Shown here: positions 18,101 through 24,573 of the stretch, in pieces
Layout of the letters: every line of letters begins with the position of its first letter
How positions within the stretch are numbered: position 1 is the stretch's first letter
Assembly (NCBI RefSeq): GCF_000172555.1
Contig: NZ_ABOX02000059.1
Location: forward strand, 1 to 40,763
Direction: 5' to 3'
From: Pedosphaera parvula Ellin514
GTDB lineage: Bacteria > Verrucomicrobiota > Verrucomicrobiia > Limisphaerales > Pedosphaeraceae
Length of the DNA stretch: 40,763 nucleotides
The notes under the pieces: model-generated
Seen by the model: the letters and a program-made list of their open reading frames with translations, nothing else
What the model was told of the DNA's origin: nothing
Databases searched by the model: none
Translations under genes and position numbers: made by a program

Positions 18101-18234
18101 TTAAATTCGGTAACAGGCAGGGCAATCAAGGGCTGGCACGTCGCCAAACTCAGGAGAAACAGCAATAATACCCGCAAGGTGCGCTGCTCCCAAGATGATG
18201 TAATCCATCTCGATGCTGTATTATTCAACTGCAT
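15115..18234 (-). CDS. Reg_prop/Y_Y_Y two-component sensor histidine kinase
   Basis: A 1039-residue membrane sensor. Residues ~17-40 are a signal peptide. About 13-14 Reg_prop repeats (pattern V-x-S/A-L-x-x-D-x-x-G-x-L-W-I-G-T) then run to ~690, enough for two seven-bladed beta-propellers. A Y_Y_Y domain (~700-775, ending LPPGSYVFRVIACNNEG), one transmembrane helix (~787-805), a HisKA_3 domain with H833 (RDMHDELG) and a HATPase (DNGQGI, GHGLSNLRDR) follow. In Bacteroidetes hybrid systems this periplasmic architecture senses oligosaccharides. Here the receiver and HTH are on the separate protein encoded next, so it is a split version. The surrounding beta-helix and beta-strand proteins fit a glycan-related role. 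Confidence 0.95.
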   Translation of the reverse strand: MQLNNTASRWITSSWEQRTLRVLLLFLLSLATCQPLIALPVTEFNPTLWQTEEGLPNNNVLSIAQTQDGYLWVGTREGLARFDGIKFTPLMITRGSPQPTINALCASDDGSLWIGTEQHGLYCYRGEVLVHYETALTNDSVVQIKQSGTNQIWVAYHDELAQILGGRLHFEPSLAAATNSLLSLHPDRDRGLWIGATRSVQYLKGEQAVTYKVANNFALRAIRALYEDPDGTVWIGNNRGLTCLRDGTFTHYSKGNGPPGIVTALLRDHGGNLWVGTQGGLSRFIDAKFYEDQGPEGTSYRVNSLFEDQEGDIWVGSETGLLRLTPKPFTAYTKQSGLTQNATTAVCATRDGSVWIGTWGGGLDRLKDGIITTYGRSNGLSSDFVVALMPGDVDSDLWVGTAYASGSAGAYSSGLNRFKEGKILNENIAVSGLGSLLTCFLKDRKGAMWIGSQTGLSRLDRGDQLANGGSIELSNCAVNALCEDHTGNLWIGTEAGLRRWNGTVVEKGNVPGADFTNRVLSLYEDMEHVLWIGTAGDGLARLSSSNFTVFSARRGLAADSISAIMEDGEHNLWMNSGKGIFHVAKNQFAELVDGKISRLNCISYGKAEGVLGTGQAQETTQPAACKDSEGRFWFHTTQGVVVVDPARIVPNRLPPPVVIETVLSDRIPIFSSASTHVTNAMTGGLPAKSFPIKLKIPPSHGELEIQYTALSLQAPEKNRFKYKLTGVDSDWVDADGRRTVSYKRLPPGSYVFRVIACNNEGIWNESGATVALVLRPHLWQTWWFLGLSSLLAIAVIGIATRYITRRRMQRRLERLEYQHAIERERARIARDMHDELGAKLTRISFQGATALRSLNDRAEAERQVGSMAETARDLVASLDEIVWAVDPGNDSLESLANYISRYASELCTDGPLSCDLIIPAKLPDYKLPTDVRHNIFLAVKESLNNALKHSGGTQVQVSLQAKDDELEVVIADNGQGINQPCPAESSDRTRRTGHGLSNLRDRLKAINGRCEVESLPGQGTRVRLIIPLNSAPQWNPAHK

Positions 18235-18486
18235 TCGGATAACGTAAACGGCCTGGCTGACATCATCCGTTTATACCACTTACTGTGGCTGGACAAGAAG
18301 TCTTTTAGAGCGTGTTTTAAAATTATGGAGGGTGCTGTTTTCGCGCAAAAGGCTGGATGGCAAGGCGCGACGAGGGAGAACATCCCTGGTGAATCTTCGA
18401 CTGAGGAGCAACTCAGCCAAGCGACCTTTTCCGCGAAATCCCTCCTGGCGGCGGTTCTTTTGGCCGCAGCCTGCGTTGGCTCAGCC

Positions 18487-18573
18487 CTAGGCGATGGCTA
18501 CCAGCAAGTCAATCAGTGTGAAGGCGCGGCTCGCGGTAATCTGGTGTTTTCGAGACGCATTTCTCGAAAACAC
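18487..18573 (-). pseudogene. Prepilin-type N-terminal methylation motif remnant
   Basis: The minus strand reads, from a GTG at 18573, a 28-residue peptide with several basic residues before SRAFTLIDLLVAIA, then TAG. This matches the prepilin/pseudopilin leader consensus (G/A)FTLIELL, with D in place of E. The stop comes where the hydrophobic helix should continue, so it cannot make a pilin. The start lies inside a strong hairpin. It is probably a relic or part of a dispersed repeat. Confidence 0.55.
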
Positions 18574-18574
18574 C
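18543..18574. repeat. Perfect 13-bp inverted repeat
   Basis: The arms GGTGTTTTCGAGA (18543-18555) and TCTCGAAAACACC (18562-18574) are perfectly complementary with a 6-nt loop. No U-tract follows on either strand, so a classical terminator is unlikely. It overlaps the start of the prepilin-leader remnant. Confidence 0.8.
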
Positions 18575-18600
18575 CGCTCAAACTTCGTTACAACAGCGTT

Positions 18601-18642
18601 CCCGTGAATTTCTGGGATAAATCAAGTGCGTGTATTCACGGG
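18601..18642 (-). terminator. Possible terminator hairpin after the beta-strand protein gene
   Basis: CCCGTGAAT (18601-18609) and ATTCACGGG (18634-18642) form a perfect 9-bp inverted repeat with a 24-nt loop, 8 bp past the stop of the minus-strand gene at 18651. The loop is long and there is no U-run, so termination is only a guess. Confidence 0.35.
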
Positions 18643-18650
18643 CAATCAGT

Positions 18651-21179
18651 TTATGGCAGTTGAAGCATGTAGTAGCGCTGTGAGTTGGTGGTCTGTTGGT
18701 TCGTGACTGAGAAATTGCCGGTGCCATCAAACGTGTTCGTCAATACGCGCGACCAACTGCTCAAGGGCAGGCCTACGTTCGTGGTGCTCAGCAGATAGAA
18801 TGCGCCGTTGGCATAACCATTGGTGCCGCTCATTACCAAATTCGTGCTGCTCAGGGAAAAACTATTGATCACTGGATTAGGCGCAGGTGCCACAACCACG
18901 ATGCTGCCATCAACAGCAAGATTGTTGCTCCAGGTAACGCCACTTGCGCCAGTGATTTGGAGCGTGTCTCCGCCGGAGATTGGTTGATTGAACACATAGA
19001 ATTTGTCACCGGCAACCAACACAGGGCCCAGGTTGGTGACGGTTACTTTGTTGCCGGTGCCCGTGTTGGCCAAAGCGCCCGTTACTGTTACCAGGCTGTT
19101 CGTCGGTACAGTCCTGTTGACTGAAACGGCCAGATTTCCAGCCAGTGTCAAACTATTGTTGATGGTGAGCTTGCCGAGTGGCGAGTTGGCTGTGCCTGGT
19201 GCCAACGTCCCGCCGGCATTGACTGTGACCGCTCCGCCTATTGAACCTGTGCCGCCAAGTGTCGCATTGTTTTGAACAGTCACCGTTCCCGTTCCCGTGC
19301 CGCTGCCGCTGGTATTGTTGATGAGCAGCATACCAGCGTTGACAGTGGTGTTGCCGGTGAAAGTACTTGCGCCGGTGAGGGTGACGGTGCCGGCCGCGTT
19401 TTTAGTTACTGTCCCGCTGCCGCTGATGACGCCGCCGTATGAATAGCTGCCTGTGCGATTAAATACCAGCGTGCCGTTGTCGGTGGTATTGCCTGCGCCG
19501 AGCGTTCCGGTCGAACCGCCTGAGCCGATGTTCAGCGTGGAACTGGCGCCGACAGTGGTGGTTCCGGCATAGCTGTTATTGCCGGTTAAAGTCACCGCCG
19601 TGGTACTGCCGCTCTTCCCCAAGGGAAAGTTCATGCTGCCCGGCCCGATAATCGGCGATGCGACCGTCACAGTTCCGCCGGACGTGACATCCTCGATGGT
19701 TCCGCCACCGGATCCAACGTAGATTCCGCGCATCGCGCCGATCGTGGTGGTGTGACCGACGTGCAGCTGGCCTCCATTTAGCACGATGTTGGACGCATTA
19801 AGCGTGCTGGGCACCGCTCCCAAACTAGTCACTTGGCCGCTGGTTACATCGTAGTTGAAACTGATGCTTCCCCCGTTCACCACGAGGTTGCTGTAGATTT
19901 CAAGCGAAGGATTGGCGTAACCCAAATTGCAATCGCCGCCGCCAGTCTTGATGAGGGCTCCTGTGCCCAGATTGATGGTCCCGGCCGTTATACCAGCCGC
20001 GCCGCCGGGTCTGCTGCTCCCCGCGCCACCGATTGTGAAAGAGGCATTTGATTGGCTGTAAATATTGCAACTCGTCAAGGTGCCGCTGGCGACAGTCAAG
20101 GTGCCGCCATTGGTGGTTACCGTGATACCATCGGTCGCATACATGGTATAGGTGCCAATCGAGTTAATCGTGCCGCCGTCCAAAAGCACGTTTGTCGTCA
20201 TTAGTGTGGCCGGCTGCGTTCCAAAGCCGTTGTTGTTTTCGACATAAAGCGTGCCGCCTTGAGAGATATACGTGCTTTTCCAAGCCGACGGCGTAATTGA
20301 GTTCAGATAGCTGTAACACGACCCGGGGCCTTTGAGGATCAGGCTCCCGCCAATGCTGATTTGACCCAAATGAACGTTGCCCGACCCCGACGCGTTGATA
20401 ATGAGATTATAATTGTTTCCGTTGTCGGTAAGCGGGGTTGTCCCGTTGTAAACCAAAGAGCTGCCGCTGTCCGCATAAATTACACTGTTATTCGCACCCA
20501 ATATAATCTGTCCATTAAATGTGGTTACACCCGACAGGTTCCGAAGCGCCCCGCTGTTGGTAATGCCTGAACCATAAATGGTTACATTTGGATTAAATGA
20601 AGTCAATCCGCTAGTGCCGCCGTTCAACACCAAAGCTGCGCCGTCGGCCACCGTTATCGAAGTACTCTGGCCCGCTCCGTTATTGTTCTCAACCGAAACA
20701 TCGCCTTGGTTGATCATCACAGCGCCGAAGAGGGTGGCGCCGTTGTCCACGGGTAAATGCAACCGTCCGCCACCATTCTTGTTTAAGGTGCTCGAATTGA
20801 CGATTGGCGCGCCAATGATATGTTCCCCGCCGCCGGTGTCAATTGCTCCGGCAACCGTCAAAACTTCTGCGCCCGTCGCATTGGTCAGCACATAGCTCCC
20901 GGTAGCGTTCGTAAAATAAAGGTTTCCGGCGGTGATGCTTGACGTCAGCGTGACAGTCCCGGCTGTTCCGGTAAAATAAGCATCGTCGCCATTGGCACTC
21001 GCCCAGATAATGTCTGCAGTGCCATTATACCAAAAATTACCGACCTCGTCCCAATTTCCCGTGCCACCGAGCGTGGTTCCAGTGGATGCACTGGGGTCCC
21101 AATAGAGCGGGGCGGCTTGGAGAGACGAGACGGCGGAGAATATCGTGGCGAATAGCGCGGTTGACAAAAAGTGTTTCAT
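18651..21179 (-). CDS. Autotransporter-associated beta-strand repeat protein, secreted
   Basis: 842 residues from the ATG at 21179, chosen because a signal peptide starts there (MKHFLSTALFATIFSAVSS, cleavage near LQA-AP). Almost all the rest is Gly/Thr/Asn-rich beta-strand repeats of the autotransporter-associated type, clearest near residues 530-680 (TLTGNNSYAGTTTVGASSTL, TLTGASTFTGNTTVNAGMLL, LGGTGSIGGAVTVNAGGTLA). No autotransporter beta-barrel is present. Instead the protein ends in the tail also seen in the beta-helix protein at 12236 (FYLLSTTNV ... SSWSRVLTNTFDG ... YYMLQLP). It is probably a cell-surface or matrix protein. It precedes the sensor kinase gene on the same strand. Confidence 0.88.
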   Translation of the reverse strand: MKHFLSTALFATIFSAVSSLQAAPLYWDPSASTGTTLGGTGNWDEVGNFWYNGTADIIWASANGDDAYFTGTAGTVTLTSSITAGNLYFTNATGSYVLTNATGAEVLTVAGAIDTGGGEHIIGAPIVNSSTLNKNGGGRLHLPVDNGATLFGAVMINQGDVSVENNNGAGQSTSITVADGAALVLNGGTSGLTSFNPNVTIYGSGITNSGALRNLSGVTTFNGQIILGANNSVIYADSGSSLVYNGTTPLTDNGNNYNLIINASGSGNVHLGQISIGGSLILKGPGSCYSYLNSITPSAWKSTYISQGGTLYVENNNGFGTQPATLMTTNVLLDGGTINSIGTYTMYATDGITVTTNGGTLTVASGTLTSCNIYSQSNASFTIGGAGSSRPGGAAGITAGTINLGTGALIKTGGGDCNLGYANPSLEIYSNLVVNGGSISFNYDVTSGQVTSLGAVPSTLNASNIVLNGGQLHVGHTTTIGAMRGIYVGSGGGTIEDVTSGGTVTVASPIIGPGSMNFPLGKSGSTTAVTLTGNNSYAGTTTVGASSTLNIGSGGSTGTLGAGNTTDNGTLVFNRTGSYSYGGVISGSGTVTKNAAGTVTLTGASTFTGNTTVNAGMLLINNTSGSGTGTGTVTVQNNATLGGTGSIGGAVTVNAGGTLAPGTANSPLGKLTINNSLTLAGNLAVSVNRTVPTNSLVTVTGALANTGTGNKVTVTNLGPVLVAGDKFYVFNQPISGGDTLQITGASGVTWSNNLAVDGSIVVVAPAPNPVINSFSLSSTNLVMSGTNGYANGAFYLLSTTNVGLPLSSWSRVLTNTFDGTGNFSVTNQQTTNSQRYYMLQLP

Positions 21180-21612
21180 GCTTATTGGGGATCGATTTGA
21201 CCGGAATATAAACACAATTCTCCAGAGAAAATAGTCATACGATTGGATGACATGGACGGAAGGATTGTGTTAAACGAGGGGATAAAGTTTATCCAATCTG
21301 GACACAGCAACCGGCCATTGCTGCTTATCTCGGCTACAATTCCTTCACCAATCCCGTCCCTGGAAGGCCGGAGGCAACGAAACCAAAGACGTGGCCTTTT
21401 TATCACCGACACCCTTGCAGACTTGGCGAAATGATCGTGTAATATGCCCTCAAAAACCGAAAAACTCGCCGACCAATCGCTCAGCAATTAGGACTGAGCC
21501 CAATAACCATCTGGAACCGGATTAGTGGTCGGCCGAAACCAAGTGGAACGCTTTCTAAACGCATCGCAGCAGCACTCGACCAGGATCAACACTTCTGAAA
21601 GCTGCTCAGCGC
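21180..21612. other. Intergenic region between comM and the beta-strand protein gene
   Basis: These 433 bases lie between the comM stop and the start of the beta-strand protein gene; the latter's promoter should be at the low-coordinate end. The right part holds a helix-turn-helix remnant on the plus strand. An unrelated minus-strand frame at 21182-21487 has no recognisable domain. Confidence 0.5.
21443..21598 (+). pseudogene. Small HTH DNA-binding protein remnant (frameshifted)
   Basis: The plus strand encodes a 51-codon frame with a convincing helix-turn-helix, RPIAQQLGLSPITIWNRISG then RPKPSGTLSKRIAAAL, similar to LacI/XRE-type DNA-binding heads. The frame has no start codon and begins straight after a TAA. 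An ATG lies one base in at 21444 but in another frame, which stops after 15 codons. A single-base change in the A-rich stretch at 21452-21464 would join the two. It is probably a decayed regulator, converging on the comM stop. Confidence 0.45.
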
Positions 21613-23139
21613 TCAAGTCCACAACTGCCTGTCCAACGTGCGATACTGGATGGCTTCGGAGACGTGCTCGCTGGCGATGTGTTCGGAACCGGCCAGGTCA
21701 GCAATGGTGCGAGCGACTTTAAGAATGCGATCATAGGCGCGCGCGCTGAGTTTGAGATCCGACATGGCGAACTTGAGCAATTCCAACGTGTCCGCATCGA
21801 TGGCGCAATAGGTTTTCAACTCGCGGCTGCCCATGCGGGCGTTACAGGAAATCGAGGGTTTTGCAGAAAAGCGCTTCTGCTGGCGTTCCCGGGCGGCGAC
21901 GACGCGGTCACGGATTTGAGCGGAAGCCTCCCCGGTTCGTTCCCCGGTAATTTCGCGGAATTTAACCTGCGGCACTTCGATGTGCAGATCAATGCGGTCC
22001 AACAGAGGACCGGAAATGCGACCGAGGTAATTTTGAATTTCGCGGGGAGAACTTTTTGACTCGTGCGGCATTTTTCCGTCCGGCGTCGGATTCATCGCGG
22101 CCACCAGCATGAATTCCGCGGGGAAGGTCATGGTGCCGGCAGCGCGTGAGATGGTGACGTGGCCTTCTTCCAAAGGTTGGCGCATGGTTTCCAAAACGCT
22201 GCGCTTGAATTCAGGCAGTTCATCCAGGAATAACACTCCATGATGTGCCAGGGAGATTTCGCCGGGAGTTGGATTGATATTGCCGCCCAGCAGGCCGGCA
22301 TCGGAGGCGGTGTGATGTGGAGCGCGGAAAGGGCGGCGGGTGACCAGTGCCTGACCAGGTTTGAGAAGTCCGACAATGCTATGGACTTTGGTCGTATCGA
22401 GTGCTTCCTGCAACGTGAGAGGAGGAAGAATGGTGGCGAGCCGCTTGGCGAGCATGGATTTGCCGGTACCGGGTGGGCCGATGAGCAAAACATTGTGACC
22501 ACCAGCAGCGGCAATCTCCAGGGCGCGCTTCACCGATTCCTGACCTTTCACATCCGCAAAATCATATTCCTCATCCATGGGCTGGTCGAAGATTTGTGCA
22601 ATATCGACCTTGGTGGGACTGATCTTCAGTTCGCCTCCAAGGAAGCTGGCAGCTTCACGGAGGTTGCGAACCGGGATGACAAGCAAGCCATTGACCACGG
22701 CGGCTTCGGCGGCGTTTTCAGCGGGGACAAGAATGCCAGCTTTCCCGGCGTCGCGAGCTTGAATGGCAATCGACAGAATCCCTTTGACCGACCGGATGGC
22801 ACCCGTCAGGGCGAGTTCGCCAACCATGACGAAATTGTCGAGTTGGTCGGTCTCAATCTGTTCACTGGCGGCCAGGATGCCTACGGCGATGGGCAGATCG
22901 AAACTGGGTCCTTCTTTTTTTACGTCGGCAGGCGCGAGATTGATGGTGGTTTTGCCGAAGGTAAATTTGAAGCCGGAGTTTTGTAGCGCCGTGCTCACGC
23001 GATCGATTGACTCTCTCACGGCGGCATCCGGCAGGCCGACGATAACAATTTTGCTATCGCCGTAACCATCATTAACTTCAACTTCGACCGGAAACGCCTC
23101 AATGCCATTCACGGCTGCGGAACAAACCCTTGCTAACAT
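21613..23139 (-). CDS. comM: YifB/ComM-family Mg-chelatase-like AAA+ ATPase
   Basis: A complete 508-residue protein. An N-terminal ChlI/Lon-like domain (residues 1-170, opening [20 protein letters not shown]) is followed by an AAA+ core with Walker A GPPGTGKS at 221-228 and Walker B VLFLDEL at 302-308, and a C-terminal Mg-chelatase domain ending YRTLDRQLW. In Vibrio, ComM is a hexameric branch-migration helicase that aids integration of DNA taken up by transformation. Its first 35 codons and leader are duplicated at 24392-24542 and its last ~31 codons at 12023-12119, so this gene has been a target of rearrangement. No competence genes are adjacent. Confidence 0.95.
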   Translation of the reverse strand: MLARVCSAAVNGIEAFPVEVEVNDGYGDSKIVIVGLPDAAVRESIDRVSTALQNSGFKFTFGKTTINLAPADVKKEGPSFDLPIAVGILAASEQIETDQLDNFVMVGELALTGAIRSVKGILSIAIQARDAGKAGILVPAENAAEAAVVNGLLVIPVRNLREAASFLGGELKISPTKVDIAQIFDQPMDEEYDFADVKGQESVKRALEIAAAGGHNVLLIGPPGTGKSMLAKRLATILPPLTLQEALDTTKVHSIVGLLKPGQALVTRRPFRAPHHTASDAGLLGGNINPTPGEISLAHHGVLFLDELPEFKRSVLETMRQPLEEGHVTISRAAGTMTFPAEFMLVAAMNPTPDGKMPHESKSSPREIQNYLGRISGPLLDRIDLHIEVPQVKFREITGERTGEASAQIRDRVVAARERQQKRFSAKPSISCNARMGSRELKTYCAIDADTLELLKFAMSDLKLSARAYDRILKVARTIADLAGSEHIASEHVSEAIQYRTLDRQLWT

Positions 23140-23185
23140 GGGAAAGTTATCTCCGAGCCGGAGAAGAACTGCAATCAGGTTTTTG
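23035..23185 (-). repeat. Direct repeat copy 1: comM codons 1-35 plus leader
   Basis: This is the left copy of a 151-bp direct repeat, matching 24392-24542 without gaps at an offset of 1357 bp and with 7 mismatches by my count. It is the 5' end of the intact comM and 46 bp of its upstream DNA. Beyond 23185 the two copies differ completely. Confidence 0.9.
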
Positions 23186-23328
23186 GAATTGCATGAACAA
23201 ACGCGGCGAACAGACCGCCAGAGGGGGGCAAGTGGACAGCTACAGCGGTAAAGCGGATTCTAGCTTGTGCAGCTTGAGACTAGGCGCGCTGTGTGTGTTT
23301 ATTTGCGCGCGCGCTATTTGCGTCTTGC

Positions 23329-23352
23329 TCGCTCAAGTTTTGGCTTGAGCGA
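23329..23352 (-). terminator. Inverted repeat overlapping the end of the 78-residue gene
   Basis: TCGCTCAAG (23329-23337) and CTTGAGCGA (23344-23352) are perfectly complementary with a 6-nt loop, and span the stop codon of the minus-strand gene at 23333. There is no clear U-run, so it is only a possible terminator or mRNA-end structure. Confidence 0.45.
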
Positions 23353-23569
23353 TCTTAGTCCGCAACTCGTTCAGATGCTCCTCAATATCTGACAATTCTT
23401 CCTCCCACTTCTCTATCACTTCTCCCGTTGCGGTGTTGTTCATCAATACGGAATTGATGAGGGTGTGAGCGACAAATAAACGTTGCTCTACTTCCTCTTT
23501 CGTTTGTGCCGCCCGCTGCTTCACAAAGAGGCTATCGAAAACTTTTTTTGCTGTTTCTTGGTCTGTCAT
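23333..23569 (-). CDS. Hypothetical 78-residue helical protein (comM-locus cargo)
   Basis: A small charged protein (MTDQETAKKVFDSLFVKQR...) predicted to be almost wholly alpha-helical, with a coiled coil over the last 30 residues (VIEKWEEELSDIEEHLNELR). It has no membrane segment or recognised domain. AGGA lies 8 bp upstream of its ATG. It follows the 229-residue gene by 38 bp in the same direction, and the pair is enclosed by the comM direct repeat. A two-gene cargo with two coiled-coil proteins would fit an interacting pair such as a toxin-antitoxin or defence unit, but nothing in the sequence proves this. Confidence 0.75.
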   Translation of the reverse strand: MTDQETAKKVFDSLFVKQRAAQTKEEVEQRLFVAHTLINSVLMNNTATGEVIEKWEEELSDIEEHLNELRTKIAQAKT

Positions 23570-23607
23570 GTTCGGTTCCTGTGATTGGTTATTGCGGCTT
23601 AATCATG

Positions 23608-24297
23608 CTACAGCTCCGGTGACTGTGGTTGCCCGCCTGTAAGAAGTTTTTCTCCCACGTTTGCAATGAGTTGTTGTCCTTGCTTCGACTGAAGAAACTT
23701 TTTGCTCAAATCCATGAGTTTGTTCCCCGCGCTCCGATACCATGTCTTTTTGGGCACCTCTTCAATTGCCCTTTGCAATGTGGCCACAGTTTCCTTCACC
23801 TTGCGCAGTTCCTCTTCATTAATGCCATTTTGCTTCTTAAGTTCCCCAAATTTTTGCAGCAATTCATCAAATCTGGAGTGAAGTTGCGCGGCCTCTTCGC
23901 TAGAAAAATGCGCAGTAGCGTCACTAAAATGATTGTTCAGTTTTTCCGCGAATTCAGCTTTCACTTTTTCAAGTTCATCGTAGAAGGGGTTTCCTGTCTT
24001 GAGTTCGCGCTGGATGTAAACACACCAATCACTAATTTTATCTATGCAACCATCCAATCCGTGTATCCTCTCAGTATGAACATTTTTTAATTCTCCGGGG
24101 GAAAATTGAACTGACATATTCCCATCTTTTTCATAAAAAAGGAAATAATAGGAATCGTTGTCGAGATAATGAATTCGAGCGAACACCTCTTTTTGCGGTG
24201 TGTCGATTCTGAAGCTAGCAGCAGAAAAAAAACTAGCGTCAAGGGAGTCGTATATTTTCCTTAACGCGGTCTTTGTTATGAGTGTTGTGGTTGCCAT
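23608..24297 (-). CDS. Hypothetical 229-residue coiled-coil protein (comM-locus cargo)
   Basis: I do not recognise this protein. Residues ~1-90 look like a mixed alpha/beta sensing or binding domain (EVFARIHYLDNDSYYFLFYE, then VQFSPGEL). Residues ~105-180 are heptad-rich coiled coil (FDELLQKFGELKKQNGINEE). The C-terminus is amphipathic with a basic segment (RSAGNKLMDLSKKFLQSKQG) and may touch a membrane. A good Shine-Dalgarno (AAAGGA) precedes the ATG. Bases across the gene look more A/T-rich than in comM or the GH31 gene. With the 78-residue gene it forms the whole coding content of the comM-bracketed insert, and it appears to be the lead gene. Confidence 0.8.
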   Translation of the reverse strand: MATTTLITKTALRKIYDSLDASFFSAASFRIDTPQKEVFARIHYLDNDSYYFLFYEKDGNMSVQFSPGELKNVHTERIHGLDGCIDKISDWCVYIQRELKTGNPFYDELEKVKAEFAEKLNNHFSDATAHFSSEEAAQLHSRFDELLQKFGELKKQNGINEEELRKVKETVATLQRAIEEVPKKTWYRSAGNKLMDLSKKFLQSKQGQQLIANVGEKLLTGGQPQSPEL

Positions 24298-24367
24298 GGA
24301 GTTCCTTTGGATTACGTATGTCAGAATACCGACTTAATATTTACATCTACAAGTCCCAAAATTATCT

Positions 24368-24496
24368 TTAAAGTTGCTTAAGGTTAATGTTGCCAACGAT
24401 AACAATTTTGCTATCGCCGTAACCATCATTGACTTCAACTTCGAACGGAAACGCCTCGATGCCGTTTACGGCTGCGGAACAAACCCTTGCTAACAT
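24368..24496 (-). pseudogene. comM 5'-end fragment
   Basis: Starting at the ATG at 24496, codons 1-35 match comM ([20 protein letters not shown] ... KIVIVG) with one amino-acid change, V19F. The frame then leaves the homology, adds NINLKQL and stops at 24368. Four of the five coding differences from comM are synonymous, so the fragment derives from a recently functional gene. The leader is also duplicated, to 24542, which lies 32 bp from the end of the GH31 gene. Confidence 0.88.
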
Positions 24497-24542
24497 GGGA
24501 AAGTTATCTCCGAGCCGGCGAAGAACTGCAATCAGGTTTTTG
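24392..24542 (-). repeat. Direct repeat copy 2: comM codons 1-35 plus leader
   Basis: This is the right copy of the 151-bp repeat described at 23035-23185, in the same orientation. It closes the insert on the GH31 side. Confidence 0.9.
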
Positions 24543-24573
24543 AAACCGGTATGAAATTTACCTTGTTGGCCGT

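Larger units (their letters stand above)
18235..18650. other. Intergenic region with hairpins and prepilin-leader remnant
   Basis: These 416 bases lie between the autotransporter-like gene and the sensor kinase gene. They contain a perfect 13-bp hairpin, a 9-bp inverted repeat just after the autotransporter stop, and a short minus-strand frame encoding a prepilin leader motif. The promoter of the sensor kinase should lie at the left end. The remainder has long open but unrecognised frames on both strands. Confidence 0.6.

Noticed and set aside
21182-21487. 101-residue minus-strand frame before the beta-strand protein gene
   Set aside because: No domain, overlaps the expected promoter and ends within a few bases of the real start codon.
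24530-24544. 15-base string AATCAGGTTTTTGAA shared with 31462-31476, at the comM repeat boundary
   Set aside because: Considered as an insertion-site core, but it is short, partly homopolymeric, and the second site has no other sign of an insertion.
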